Assembly: GCF_018130545.1 (NCBI RefSeq)
Contig: NZ_JAFCKF010000004.1
Location: forward strand, 1 to 64,000
Origin: Bradyrhizobium tropiciagri
GTDB lineage: Bacteria > Pseudomonadota > Alphaproteobacteria > Rhizobiales > Xanthobacteraceae
Direction: 5' to 3'
Length of the DNA stretch: 64,000 nt
The notes beneath the pieces are model-generated. The model did not search any database. It was not told the origin of the DNA and saw only the letters and a list, made by a program, of their open reading frames with translations. Below, one piece after another: positions 1-9,700 of the stretch (positions are counted from its first letter, which is position 1; every line of letters starts with the position of its first letter). The position numbers were made by a program, and so were the translations under genes.

Positions 1-729
1 GATACCGAGGAGGAAGAGGAAGCGCAGCGGCTGTCCGACACGCTCGTCCGCGACCTCACCGCGCACCGAACGTTGGGGCTGCGGCTCGATTTGAGCGAGC
101 AGCCGGACGTCGCCATCGTGGCGGTGACGCATGCGCTGGCTGCCCAAATTTTCTATCTCGGGGCCAACGCGCACGTGGTCGGTATCCAGCCGGTGATGAC
201 CGATCTGGCTGCGCACGCGGACGGGATCGAGGACACGCAGGCGGGCAAGATGTGGTCGGATCGCCATGCCAATTGGGCGAAGCAGATGCCCAAGGACGTT
301 GCCGGACTGTGGGAATTCGTGGCTGATCTCGACCACGACAGCCGCATGGCGTTGTTCGCGCATTGTGTCGCGCTCACGGTCAATGCGGTCAAATTGCCGT
401 TCGACCGGAGGCCGCGCGCTCTGGCGGCGGGGCGTCATTTGACCCAAGCCGTGGCGCTCGACATGACGGCCTGTTGGCGTCCGACGGTGCGCACTTATCT
501 CGGCCGCGTCACCAAGGCGAACATCCTGAACGCGGTTCGCGAGGGCGTCGGCGAGGAGGCGGCCGAGCGCCTGAGGGACATGAAGAAGGCCGACATGGCA
601 CAGGCCGCAGAGCAGCTGTTGGCGACGACCGGCTGGCTGCCGTCGCTGTTGCGGACGGCCTCGCCGGAGGGGCTAAGCGATCTCCAAAGCGAGGAAGGCA
701 GCGAACTTCGCTCGCAGGCTGCCGAGTGA
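1..729 (+). CDS. ParB/RepB/Spo0J-family partition-like protein, C-terminal part
   Basis: The reading frame is open from the first base, so the gene begins upstream of the window and only its last 242 residues are seen. They match my memory of the C-terminal region of the large ParB-like proteins on rhizobial integrative elements: an acidic stretch, then a helical region with an LTAHRTLGLRL-type segment and a conserved GWLPSLLRT near the end. The DNA-binding ParB core would lie outside the window. Such proteins sit beside DUF736 genes on these elements, as here, and are thought to act in element maintenance rather than chromosome segregation. A GC-rich hairpin follows the stop. Family call fairly sure; role inferred. 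Confidence 0.75.
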   Translation, partial: DTEEEEEAQRLSDTLVRDLTAHRTLGLRLDLSEQPDVAIVAVTHALAAQIFYLGANAHVVGIQPVMTDLAAHADGIEDTQAGKMWSDRHANWAKQMPKDVAGLWEFVADLDHDSRMALFAHCVALTVNAVKLPFDRRPRALAAGRHLTQAVALDMTACWRPTVRTYLGRVTKANILNAVREGVGEEAAERLRDMKKADMAQAAEQLLATTGWLPSLLRTASPEGLSDLQSEEGSELRSQAAE

Positions 730-737
730 AATCAGCG

Positions 738-761
738 CCGGGGCCGCGCAGGCGGCCCCGG
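738..761 (+). terminator. GC-rich hairpin after the ParB-like gene
   Basis: A perfect 10-bp inverted repeat (CCGGGGCCGC / GCGGCCCCGG) with a 4-nt loop starts 8 bases after the stop codon. The following bases are only moderately T-rich, so termination is likely but not textbook. Confidence 0.5.
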
Positions 762-1234
762 TGTGCTCTAAAATTTTCGGCCGCGCACCTGTCGGCGCGC
801 GACCGGTTTAAGGAAAGGAAGCGGCGAGTCCCCACGCAAAGCCACCGTCCGATTGGGGCCGACGAGGCGTCTGATCTACGCCGATCACGGAAGCCAGGGC
901 GGCTATATCGTGCCCCCTTTCGATTCTGACCAGCGAGGCATGGACCAGGGCCGGGGAAGCTCGGGTATTCGTCTGCATCGTGTGCATCCAGCACGCATTG
1001 AAGCGGGCGATTCCGCCTGCGAGACCGGTGTCGCGTGCGAACATGTGGCCTGGTTTCCTCGCGTTGATCCGGCTGGATCCTCTCTGCCATCGATGTACGG
1101 ACATCGGCTTTTCGTCGACCGGTTGGGCCTCGTTCCGGCGCTATGCCAAGGGACGTCACCATGAAAATCTCCCTCAGTTCGGTCGTGGGCGCGTCCAACG
1201 CAGTCACGATTGGGCTGATCAGGCCCGGGGGACG
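762..1234. other. Intergenic stretch without a supported gene
   Basis: Several overlapping open frames exist on both strands, as expected at this GC content, but none has a recognisable product or a convincing ribosome binding site. It leads into the structured leader of the first DUF736 gene and may hold its promoter. Confidence 0.4.
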
Positions 1235-1450
1235 GCAAGAGCCTCGATCGCCTTCCCGCAACAGCTCACGCCTGCTTTTTTCCCCTGCCGCCAAGCGTCG
1301 GCATTCCTCGCGGAAAGACAAAAAAGCAGGCGTCTGCCGTCCTCCGCTGGCGCTTCGGGCCTTCCGGCTGCGGGCCGATCGCTCCCCGGGCAAGGGATCG
1401 CCATCGAGGCTGCGATGGACGCGGCCCGAGCAAAACAGACGGAGATTATC
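1235..1450 (+). promoter_or_regulatory. Candidate structured leader of first DUF736 gene
   Basis: About 215 bases upstream of the start codon share an ordered series of blocks with the leader of the second DUF736 gene (2040-2258): a T-run followed by CCCC, a GCCGcCAAGC-like block, CTCGCGG, an A-run followed by a GC-rich word, a CGCTkGCGCTTCG-like block, and a CGCCATCG block shortly before the start. Here the T-run and A-run belong to a perfect 14-bp inverted repeat (1268-1281 ACGCCTGCTTTTTT against 1320-1333), enclosing a 38-nt loop. This suggests an RNA or DNA regulatory element. Function is inference. Confidence 0.5.
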
Positions 1451-1762
1451 ATGGCGACCATCGGCACCTTCACCGCATCCGACAACGGCTACACCGGCTC
1501 GATCAAGACGCTGACGCTCAACATCAAGGCCAAGCTCACGGCGTCCGAGAAGGACAACGACAAGGCGCCCGACTTCCGCATCTTTGCAGGCTCCACCGAG
1601 TTCGGCGCCGCCTGGAAGAAGACCGTCCGCGACAGCGATCGCGAATATCTCTCGGTCAAACTCGACGATCCGAGCTTCCCGGCTCCGATCTACGCCTCGC
1701 TGGTCAAGGTCGAAGGCGACGAGGGTTTCACCCTGATCTGGTCGCGCCGCAGCGGCGATTGA
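1451..1762 (+). CDS. DUF736 family protein (copy 1)
   Basis: A 103-residue protein of the DUF736 family, small proteins typical of plasmids and integrative elements of Rhizobiales. It opens with [18 protein letters not shown] and has the expected APDFRIF and [11 protein letters not shown] segments and a C-terminal FTLIWSRR. The start is the ATG preceded by GGAG 6 nt upstream. Molecular function is not known to me; the compact all-beta-looking sequence and mobile-element setting are the only leads. A strong terminator follows 17 bases after the stop, so it is a single-gene unit. It is paralogous to the gene at 2259-2582, with clearly diverged sequence but the same core. Confidence 0.9.
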   Translation: MATIGTFTASDNGYTGSIKTLTLNIKAKLTASEKDNDKAPDFRIFAGSTEFGAAWKKTVRDSDREYLSVKLDDPSFPAPIYASLVKVEGDEGFTLIWSRRSGD

Positions 1763-1778
1763 GCTCGACGGATCATCG

Positions 1779-1809
1779 GCCCCGCCTCCTCGGAGGTGGG
1801 GCTTTTTTT
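1779..1809 (+). terminator. Rho-independent terminator
   Basis: An 11-bp stem (GCCCCGCCTCC / GGAGGTGGGGC, one G-T pair) with a 2-base formal loop is followed directly by seven T. Confidence 0.9.
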
Positions 1810-2039
1810 GCGTTGCTTGCGCCGCTTTGAAAGCAGGCGGAAGAACATTCTTCTCTCAAAAGGGGAGGCGGGCACCACACATTCGTGGGGTGCCCAACCA
1901 CGCATCGAGGCACCGAGTTGCGAATGAATCTAGCGGTCGCGCGTACGTCGAGGCGTTGCCCAAGCGCCGTTTGCACAGTGAATGGGGGCACCGCGGCAAA
2001 GCCCGTCTCCTTCGTCTGAAGGAGACGATTCCCTGCTTG

Positions 2040-2258
2040 TGGCGCTGCGACCTATGGCAGCCGTCCCGCCATCCGAAACCCTCGCATGTTTCCTTTTTCC
2101 CCGCCGGCAAGCCGGCTCCTCGCGGCCGCTTCGCTTCAAAAAAGAGCGCGCTCGGGTGCGCCGCTGCGCTTCGCCCCGAGGGTTCGGATGCGGGCTGGCC
2201 GCCATCACGGTCTCGCCATCGCAGGGCATCGGCCCTGCGGCAACGAAGGAGACAGACC
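2040..2258 (+). promoter_or_regulatory. Candidate structured leader of second DUF736 gene
   Basis: This leader repeats the block order of the 1235-1450 leader: CTTTTTCCCCGCCGGCAAGC, CTCGCGG, a six-A run followed by GAGCGCG, CGCTGCGCTTCGCCCC and TCGCCATCGCAGG. The outer T-run/A-run stem is weaker than in copy 1. Blocks are conserved more clearly than the sequence between them, as expected for a structured RNA or a cluster of binding sites. Confidence 0.5.
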
Positions 2259-2582
2259 ATGACCGCGATCGGATTCGTTACCCGCACAACTCACGGCGGC
2301 TTCAGGGGCCAGCTCAAATTTCTGCCCGTCTGCGCCGGCATCGACATCGTGCCAAACCGCGATAAGTCCGGCGATACCCCACCAGACTTCCGCATCTTCA
2401 CCCAAGGCCTCGAGGTCGGATCCGGTCGGATTTTGAGTGGCGAGAGCCGCGGAACGGACTATATCAGCCTGTCACTCGCAGCCCCCGGCCTGGGGATCCG
2501 CAAGCTCTGCGCCAACCTTGGTCGAACGGTCGGCCTTGGCGGAGACGGTGGTTTCTTCGTGATCTGGAATCCCGTCGACTAG
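2259..2582 (+). CDS. DUF736 family protein (copy 2)
   Basis: A 107-residue DUF736 protein with the family landmarks TPPDFRIF and YISLSLAAPGL and a C-terminal FFVIWNPVD. It starts at an ATG with AAGGAGA 9 nt upstream. Compared with copy 1 it is more divergent in the middle, where a short LRKLCANLG-like stretch replaces the usual IYASL. It has its own leader and terminator, so the two copies are separate transcription units, each presumably controlled through its leader. Role unknown; probably part of the element's conserved backbone together with the ParB-like gene. Confidence 0.85.
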   Translation: MTAIGFVTRTTHGGFRGQLKFLPVCAGIDIVPNRDKSGDTPPDFRIFTQGLEVGSGRILSGESRGTDYISLSLAAPGLGIRKLCANLGRTVGLGGDGGFFVIWNPVD

Positions 2583-2593
2583 GTCAAAATCGT

Positions 2594-2625
2594 GGGCTCC
2601 CGCGCATCGCGCGGGGGCCCTTTTT
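2594..2625 (+). terminator. Rho-independent terminator
   Basis: A 10-bp stem (GGGCTCCCGC / GCGGGGGCCC, one T-G pair) with a 7-nt loop is followed by five T, 12 bases after the DUF736 stop codon. Confidence 0.85.
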
Positions 2626-3470
2626 CGATTTCGATCGAAGAAAATGTACTCGCACGGCGTGGAATGCTGCCTGGAGCCGAAGGTCGCTCGACGGCTTTCT
2701 CTTCATTCCGATGGGAAAATTCGTTCCATCGCCATCGAAATTCCCCCCTTCCGTTGACAATCCAAAGGCTGCAATTGATGGCTTGGACGCGTGCCGAGCA
2801 ACTGAGTTTTTGCGTGCTTCTGTCCCAAAACGCTTGCTTCAAGCAGGTGCGTGCGGCCTGCCGCAGCCGAAATTTTTGAACTCGGACAGTCCTCTTTTGC
2901 AGACAAAAGGGCTCCGAAACTTGTGCGTAAATTCGTAGATCGGCCGATATGGTTCGGCAAAGAGAGGAACGGTGAGCGAGCGACAAAGAGCAAAGGGAGA
3001 GCGCGCAAGATAAAAGCACTGTCACCTGAGCGCGGCTAAGTGGTTGTCTGCACATCCAAGATTTGTCGCCATTGGCGCTGGACGTATCGCCACAATGTGC
3101 TCAAGTGGCGCAGTCTCTTCGTGAAATTCGTCTGCATGCTCCGTTCGGATGTGCTGTGCGGAGATTCCAACATCTCGCCGTCAGCAGCGCATGTGAATTT
3201 TCGGAATGCGGTTCGTATCGACGGAGCTCCCGCGTGACGGTCGCTTCCAAGTTACGCCCAACGTCGAGGTAGCCTTCTCAACGCGACCACTACTGCATGG
3301 CAGCTGTCGAAGCCGCTCGGAGTTAAGATGCTGGCGCGCTGGAAGAGGGACGAACGATATAGGTCGATAAGACGCGAACTTGAATCGAGGCTTGACCGCG
3401 CGTTCGATCCAGCCTGCAATGTGTCGCTGAACAGCCCGAAGGTCTCAACTCCGATAGGTTTCAAGCATCC
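2626..3470. other. 845-bp intergenic region, no supported gene
   Basis: Short open frames occur on both strands but none has a recognisable protein, signal peptide or good ribosome binding site. Base composition is lower in GC than the DUF736 block. It probably contains the promoter of the downstream hydrolase and the boundary between backbone and cargo. Confidence 0.4.
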
Positions 3471-4853
3471 ATGTCAGAATGGCTCTCTTCTGCCCTCGAT
3501 TACATCCCCGCCTGGATTGATTATCAGCGGGAACTGTTCGATCAGCCTGGAGTTTCGCTGGCGATTGCTCACAAAGGTCAGGTGTTGCTTGAACACGCGA
3601 GCGGCATGGCCGATCTCGCAACCCGCGAACCACTCACCTCGCGTCATCGATTCCGCGTCGCGTCGCATTCAAAGACGTTCACGGCGGCTGGGATCATGCT
3701 GTTGCGCGAGCGCAACCAACTCCGACTTGACGACCGGCTGGGTGAGTATCTGGCAGATCTTATGCCGCAGGTTTCCGACGTCACTATTTCACAGCTGCTT
3801 TCGCATGCCGCCGGCCTGACCCGCGACGGCCCCGACAGCGGTCAGTTCTCGGACCGCCGGCCCTTCCTCAGTGAGGCGAAGTTTCGCGCCGATCTCTCTG
3901 CGCCGCAGCCCCTCGCGGCCGGCGTTACGTTCAAATACTCCAATCATGGTTTCGCGTTGCTAGGCAAAGTTATCGAGAAGGTGACCGGTGAGCCGTATGT
4001 CCGGTGGACCTATGATCACGTCGTCGCCCCAGCGGGCCTGACAGAGACGACGCCCGATTTCGATCAGATCGCCTGTCGTCCATTCGCCCGTGGCCACTCG
4101 ACGCGCCAGCCCTATGGTCGGCGCTTCGTGATTCCCGGGGACAATGTGACGAACGATATGGCCTCGGCGACAGGCTTTACGGCGACAGCCGGCGACCTGG
4201 CGCGGTTTTTCGGCCAACTTTCTGCCGCCTCCCAAGCGAGCATTTTGACGACGGCAAGCCGCCGCGAGATGACGCGGCGCCATTGGCGCGATGCCCACTC
4301 ACAACTGGAGCGCTACTACGGTCTAGGCACGATTTCCGGTCCGCCGGGACCATGGAGCTGGGTCGGTCACGCCGGTGGCTTCCAGGGAACGTTGACGCGC
4401 ACGGTAGTCCTGCCGGAGCAGGATATAGCGATCAGCATCCTCACTAATGCCATAGACGGTCTCGCGAACGTCTGGTTCGAGAGCGTGATCCACATACTGA
4501 AGACCATTCACGATCTCGGCGCCCCAGGACCGGAAACTGCTCGCTGGCGCGGCCGCTGGTGGACCCTGTGGGGTCCATTGGATCTGGTGCCTGGCAAAGA
4601 CAAGGCGTTGGTTGCGACGCCCAGCCAACTGTCCCCTTTCTTGGACGCGACCGAGCTAAGCCCCTCCGGGATCGATGAAGCGGTCGTTACGTCGGCGCAG
4701 GCATTCGGCGATCTCGGTGAGGCCTGTCGCCTCATTCGGGGCCCTGCTGGCATGGTCGAAGAGGTCAGAATCGGCGGCAAGCACTTGGTGACTGAAGACA
4801 TGATCAAGTCCGAAGTCCAGCACCGTTACCAGCCGAGCTCAGGCGCAGTTTAG
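3471..4853 (+). CDS. Serine hydrolase, class C beta-lactamase-like
   Basis: A 460-residue protein of the beta-lactamase/transpeptidase-like fold. The nucleophile motif is S65-H-S-K68, the second motif is a YSN (in FKYSNHGFALLG) and the third lies in the segment GHAGGFQG. After the catalytic domain (about residues 10-360) there is a further roughly 100-residue C-terminal region, common in esterase or peptidase members. No signal peptide is visible, so a cytoplasmic esterase or D-amino-acid peptidase is likelier than a true beta-lactamase; the substrate cannot be told. It stands alone, with the hypothetical gene downstream on the opposite strand. Confidence 0.85.
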   Translation: MSEWLSSALDYIPAWIDYQRELFDQPGVSLAIAHKGQVLLEHASGMADLATREPLTSRHRFRVASHSKTFTAAGIMLLRERNQLRLDDRLGEYLADLMPQVSDVTISQLLSHAAGLTRDGPDSGQFSDRRPFLSEAKFRADLSAPQPLAAGVTFKYSNHGFALLGKVIEKVTGEPYVRWTYDHVVAPAGLTETTPDFDQIACRPFARGHSTRQPYGRRFVIPGDNVTNDMASATGFTATAGDLARFFGQLSAASQASILTTASRREMTRRHWRDAHSQLERYYGLGTISGPPGPWSWVGHAGGFQGTLTRTVVLPEQDIAISILTNAIDGLANVWFESVIHILKTIHDLGAPGPETARWRGRWWTLWGPLDLVPGKDKALVATPSQLSPFLDATELSPSGIDEAVVTSAQAFGDLGEACRLIRGPAGMVEEVRIGGKHLVTEDMIKSEVQHRYQPSSGAV

Positions 4854-4902
4854 ACGGCGTTCTGTCTCGATAGATGTTAAGGCGTCTTGAAGCCGAGTTG
4901 GG

Positions 4903-5334
4903 TCAATTATTCGATGCCCGATCTATGGCGGTTCTTACCAAGGCGATCGCGCGTTCGAGCCGGCTGAATAGGAGGGCGAGGTCTTCCGGGGTTGCCTCTT
5001 CCATTCGTAGCGTTTCCGCACTCAATGTTTCTCTCACGAGGTCGTCAATTGAAGAGACGATCTCCGCTGCCTGGCCAAGGTCACCGAGAACATTCGGAGT
5101 TGATAATCCTGGGACAATCTCGCCACATGGCGTGATGCGTGCCGACAGCATGGTTTTCGAGAGCAGGAGCTTCTCGACAGTCTCCACGGGAAGATCGACC
5201 GCCGAAACGACCGCCCCGTCCAACCGATACCCAAACCGGTATACGTCGGCGTGGGGCGAGGCCGCATCGGGTGCTTCAATGAACGGCTCTAGGTCGGACG
5301 CCTGAGGCTTCATAACGTCTCGATAGTTGCGCAT
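4903..5334 (-). CDS. Hypothetical protein, divergent partner of XRE regulator
   Basis: About 143 residues from the ATG at 5334, or 136 from the ATG at 5313 (MKPQASDLEPF). The frame is open further upstream but would run through the operator-like repeats and across the start of the regulator, so a start at 5334 or 5313 is preferred. I recognise no family. The sequence is acidic and mixed alpha/beta with no membrane segment or obvious catalytic motif. Head-to-head arrangement with a small HTH regulator suggests joint regulation, for example as a regulated accessory or toxin-antitoxin-like pair, but nothing in the sequence proves this. Confidence 0.55.
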   Translation of the reverse strand: MRNYRDVMKPQASDLEPFIEAPDAASPHADVYRFGYRLDGAVVSAVDLPVETVEKLLLSKTMLSARITPCGEIVPGLSTPNVLGDLGQAAEIVSSIDDLVRETLSAETLRMEEATPEDLALLFSRLERAIALVRTAIDRASNN

Positions 5335-5389
5335 TGTCCATATCGCAAAAAAGAGACGATATGGACTATATTCCCTAGAGACTATATGC
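5316..5389. promoter_or_regulatory. Candidate operator repeats between divergent genes
   Basis: AGAGACGATATGG (5352) and AGAGACTATATGC (5377) form a direct repeat spaced 25 bp apart, and an inverted relative (CGTCTCGATAG) lies at 5316. The repeats sit between the divergent starts and include AT-rich promoter-like sequence, so they are plausible binding sites for the adjacent XRE protein. Confidence 0.4.
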
Positions 5390-5410
5390 CCCATCGTGCC
5401 CGATCCTGCA

Positions 5411-5623
5411 ATGCAGGATTGGTGCAGCATCGTAGGGGGAAATGTGCGACGGCTGCGGCAATCGAGGCGCATGACGCAAGAGGAACTCGCGTTCGAGGCG
5501 CAAATAGATCTAACTTATGTCGGTGGCATCGAGCGGGGGCGTCGAAATCCCAGTTTGTTGGTCATGGCAAGAATCGCGCGGGCGCTGTCCGTTCCCCTCA
5601 CTAAGCTATTTGCGGAATCCTGA
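5411..5623 (+). CDS. XRE-family HTH transcriptional regulator
   Basis: A 70-residue Cro/CI-type helix-turn-helix protein: GGNVRRLRQSRRMTQEELAF, then the recognition-helix region YVGGIERGRRNPSL and the closing helices LLVMARIARALSVPLTKLF. The ATG at 5411 gives the usual length for single-domain regulators; the frame is open further upstream, but that part lies in the repeat-bearing region and has no conserved feature. It probably binds the repeats at 5352 and 5377 and controls itself and the divergent gene. Confidence 0.85.
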   Translation: MQDWCSIVGGNVRRLRQSRRMTQEELAFEAQIDLTYVGGIERGRRNPSLLVMARIARALSVPLTKLFAES

Positions 5624-6767
5624 AATCGGCAAAGGCAACGAGGCTGCGTGCCTTTCTGCCAGAGATTGGTTAGCGCGGTCCACATTTGTTCTCAGGGGGC
5701 CAAGGTAGGCCTCCGAAAGTGTGGGAGCTCTATTCGGCGGGTTGGAACGCTCACTCGCGACAGTGCTGGCCCTTGGCCAGGTCTCCTTGGCCCCGAAAGC
5801 AATGAGCCCCAGGGATTGTCACGCTCATAACCTTACCCTGAAGGTCATAGGTCCAAAGCCTATCCCTATTCACACTCACAGACGTCCGCTTTCTCGCGGT
5901 AGAGCCGACCTAGCATTTCGACCGGCTCACTTCAGCTTGTGGTCGCGCGGAGCCATCCGAGCAGCGGAACGTGCATCGCGAGGCCGTATTCGTAGATTGA
6001 AGGGCTGATTTTCTAGGCGGTCGATTCCCTGCAAGCGGCTGTGCCCGCGATATTCGGCTGGATGATCCGCGCCCAATCTAACGCTCTGAGCTTCGGCTAG
6101 CAGCCGAACATAGCGGGACCTCATAATTATTCTCAATATCATTGCAACGGTCAGCGATTGCGCCTGCAATTCTCTGCCACACTCGGCCCTGGGCGTCCTC
6201 GAACGTCTCCGAAATCATCGCGAGCGCTTTGACGAAATCGCGTGTACTTGAAACAGCGTCTTCGATTTCAAGACCAGTTTAGAAAGGGTGATTTCGCTAC
6301 TCATGATTTTCTCTCTTCCCTGTTCGCGACGCTCAACGAGCAGGATCTGCAAGATTTTCCAGCCGTGTATGCCGCGCGAGGCAAAAATCTCCAATCCAGC
6401 CAAACCGTGATAGTTGCTGCCAACGCGATCGGTGTGGTGCAGTTCTAGGTCTTGAACTGGATCGGCCCGCCGCCGGCCCCCGGCACTAAGACTCGCGCTG
6501 CGGTACTCAATAAGCCGGGTGCGTTAATTCGCGGTGGAAAAACGTCGCCCGTATAAGGCTTGGAACATCGCGGTGTGTGCATCTCGTCGAGGCGTTCGTG
6601 GTCAGAAAGCGTGATGACAAAATCGTAGGGAAGAGCGCCGCCTACCGCGTCATGATTGAGTGACCGTCATCTGACGCGATCATCCGGTAAAGGTGGGTGG
6701 ACACGCTGCTTTCCATTGGCGTGGTTCGATTCGACGGGCTCGCGCATTCAATACTGAAGCGCTGGTC
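5624..6767. other. 1.1-kb intergenic region with degenerate sequence
   Basis: No gene is supported. The reading frames here (for example 5927-6169 on the - strand and 6242-6448 on the + strand) are short and unrecognisable. A degenerate tRNA 3'-half lies at 5822-5867. The region looks like decayed mobile DNA beside the large NTPase gene. Confidence 0.45.
5822..5867 (+). repeat. Degenerate initiator-tRNA 3'-half, possible old att site
   Basis: The stretch reads like the anticodon arm to T arm of an initiator tRNA-Met (GCTCATAACC, then CCTGAAGGTCATAGGT and CCTATCCC) but with a 4-base insertion (TTAC) and several substitutions, and it lacks the 5' half. tRNA 3'-halves are classic attachment-site leftovers. 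The match is by eye and imperfect. Confidence 0.35.
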
Positions 6768-9700
6768 TCACTGAAGGGTTCGACGCTTCACTCCGTACTC
6801 TGTATCAGAAATAATTCTTGAAGAGGCGTCTTGCGGTTCAATTGCCGCACGTTGCAACAGCTTAACATGTCGACGCTCCTGGAAATAGAGCACAGCGGAG
6901 CTGACGATCCTCAGTGCAGAGATGTCATTTCTTTTTTTGAACCAGTTTTCAATTAGCATCATAATGTCGTCACTCGCGGCGCCAGTCTTAACATAACGCT
7001 CCAGCCAATAGTCGATGGATATCTCCTGCTCGTCAGCAAACCGATCCAGCGCTCGTCTGACACGTGTTTCGTTCAGAAATACGAAGCCAGAGCTGCTGGA
7101 CTTGAGATGCGCATCAAGTAGAGAGCGGCGTAACTCGAACCAGCCGCTTTCGTTGCAGGATGTCCAAAGGTGATCAATGTCTAGCTCGTCCAGAATATCG
7201 AGATAGGGTGCTATCGCTTTGATCTGCTCCGGCCGGCAGATGCCTGGGTGTCCAACCTTCTTATATCCAAAATGACCTGTAATATAGCGTAGTACCGACG
7301 CCGGATCCTCGGCGGTCTTTAGGGCTTCTGCTGCAGCGGTGGTTAGCCTAGGAGTCGCAACATATAGAGCCGCGATGATAAATGACGGGGAGCTGCGCAG
7401 AATAGGCCAGTACTTGACGAGAAGGTGTTCCGCAGTTGAGATCGGTATGTGCATTATCAGGTCGGCCAATATCCAATCGTACTCGGCTCTAAGATGTGGA
7501 TTATCCGTGCTGAGTTCTGGTAGACGTTCAAACGTGCGATCAAGTGCTTTGGTAAGCTCATCCGACCAAACAAATTTTGCTGAGAGCCACCAACTTGCAT
7601 GGGCGTCATCTGCGATCTTCAAGAGCAACGTTGGCGCGGCGGTACGATCGCCACGACGAAGCCGTTCGGACAGCAGGGCATCACCTAATACCTCGTCGTC
7701 GGTCTGACATCGTAGCAAGTCGAGATCTGCGTTTTCGTCTAGAGACCAAAGGCCGAACGCGGCCCTGCGCAAATGATCACCCGCAGATTTGTCCTGCCAA
7801 ATGGCGGCGAGTCGATTGAGCGACTGGGCCGACATGTGACGCCGCCGCCACGCGGATGTTATAGCAAGGCCAAAAATTGAGCCGAGCTTCTTTTCGTAAG
7901 CGGTAGCTTGTTCGCGCGCAAAAAAGTCGAGGACGTCAGGGTGGTCAACGCCAAGCAATAAATAAGTGATGGGCCAATTGAGGTCGCGATCGGCCTGTGC
8001 CCGCCTCAAAAGGTATCGGATGGCATCATCTGGGAGCCCGCGGTCTTGCACACCGAATCGTACATCTGCCGCAACTTTATTGCGGGCATCATCCGGCAGC
8101 GCTACCCAAGCGTCACAGACCGGCTCAAGCAAAGCATCAACGTCTCCGTTCGCGCATTGAGCTGCGGCCCACAAATACTCGGCGATGCGTTTAGCGCGAT
8201 CTACGTCGGTGTCCCAAGATGTGCGTATAGCGGCAGCGAGGGAATGGCTTTTTATATGGCCGGCTAGTCGCAAGGCGCCGATACGCCATCGGTCGTCCAA
8301 GGTACTTGCGGTCAGCAGCGGAATTAAATCTCGGGTCAGGTCGTCGTTGTGTCGCTCGGCGACGTGATCAAGAAGTTCTAGATAGCCAACCATGCGCGTA
8401 TACAGTCCCATTTTACTGCATAGTTTTACTCCTGCCATTGTATCGCCGTTTCGATAGCGAGCGCATAGAGCGTCCCAGGCGTTGTCGCCAAGTCGTTCAG
8501 CTAGCGGCCTTATGAACGGTCCTTCTGCCCCTGCCATGGTTCTCAACGACTCCCAGCGCAGATAAGAATTGCATCCGTCCTTAGGTTGCTCGTCAATCCA
8601 GCGACTTAGCTGACTCACGATCTCACGCTGCACAGGGTTTATAGGTTCGCGAAAATGGCGTAGTGCGCAGAATAGGGCGAGTACGTTAGAGTTCGCTAAC
8701 TTAACAACATCAGCGACATCAATATTCGGTCGCATCAATGACGCGCCAAATATTTCTGCAAAGTATGGCTCTGCGGCAATGTCGTCGGGAAGGTCGTTGA
8801 CGCTCAGCATTTCCGCAGCGGCGTCAGCCAAAATCCAGTCCCTGACGCGATCGTGGCGAAACGAGATCCGCTCTTGGAGTGAGGAGCCAGACAGTCGGAT
8901 AAGATCCCGCTGGTCCAGTACGATATGTCGTAGGGCTGCGATATGTGGACCTAGCGACGGCCAGCATAGGACATCGTGCCAACCGGGCTCCAAGACTCGC
9001 CTGAGTAGCATCGCTTTGCCGAGCGCCTGGATAGCCCGACGATACTCGGAGGCGGAAATCTCGCGGTACTTCGCGGCTAGGCGTCTAAGGCGAGACTCGA
9101 GAAACGTCCCAATCACGTCCGTTGTGCCGTTAACCGTTCCGGGCTCATGCAGCGCAATTAGGAGAGGGTCGTGGCCGAGCGCGGTGGAGATGTCGGCGGC
9201 TTCAAGTTGAGTAACCTGTCGCTTTTGCAGCAAGCGTCGATGGAAGACGGCTGATGTCCCTTCATCGGCCGAAAACGGATAGCCAAGAATGGCATGTTCG
9301 CCGATCTGCTTCTGGATGTCCTCCCGCTGCGCGGAGATGTTTTCTGGCCAAACGGGGCAGAGGAGCTGCCAGGAAGCCGGACTGCCTTCTTTGCTCCAGC
9401 GAGAAATCCGCTCGAGCAACATGGGTGCGCGGTTGATGTCCTCTACGGCAAGCATCAACCTACGGCTTGGTTCGGTGAGCCGGAGGGCTACGGCGCCGCA
9501 TCCAAGCTCAAGAGACGGACAAAGTTGCAGCAGAGCTTTCTCAACGGCCTGCACTATCGTCGGCGAGGCGCCAATTATCTCGTCCGTCAGAAGTAGGCTG
9601 AATCCGCCAGAGGATGCATTTGCTGCTAATCGCTTGTAGCAGGCAACGGTCTTCCCGCCGCCAGATTCGCCGACGAGCAACACCACTTTTTGATGGGCTA

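Noticed and set aside
509-1393. Long - strand frame over the ParB-like gene and the leader
   Set aside because: Arg- and Pro-rich, no motif, crosses a hairpin and the structured leader.
6242-6448. 68-codon + strand frame between the XRE gene and the NTPase
   Set aside because: No binding site, no family, in a decayed region.
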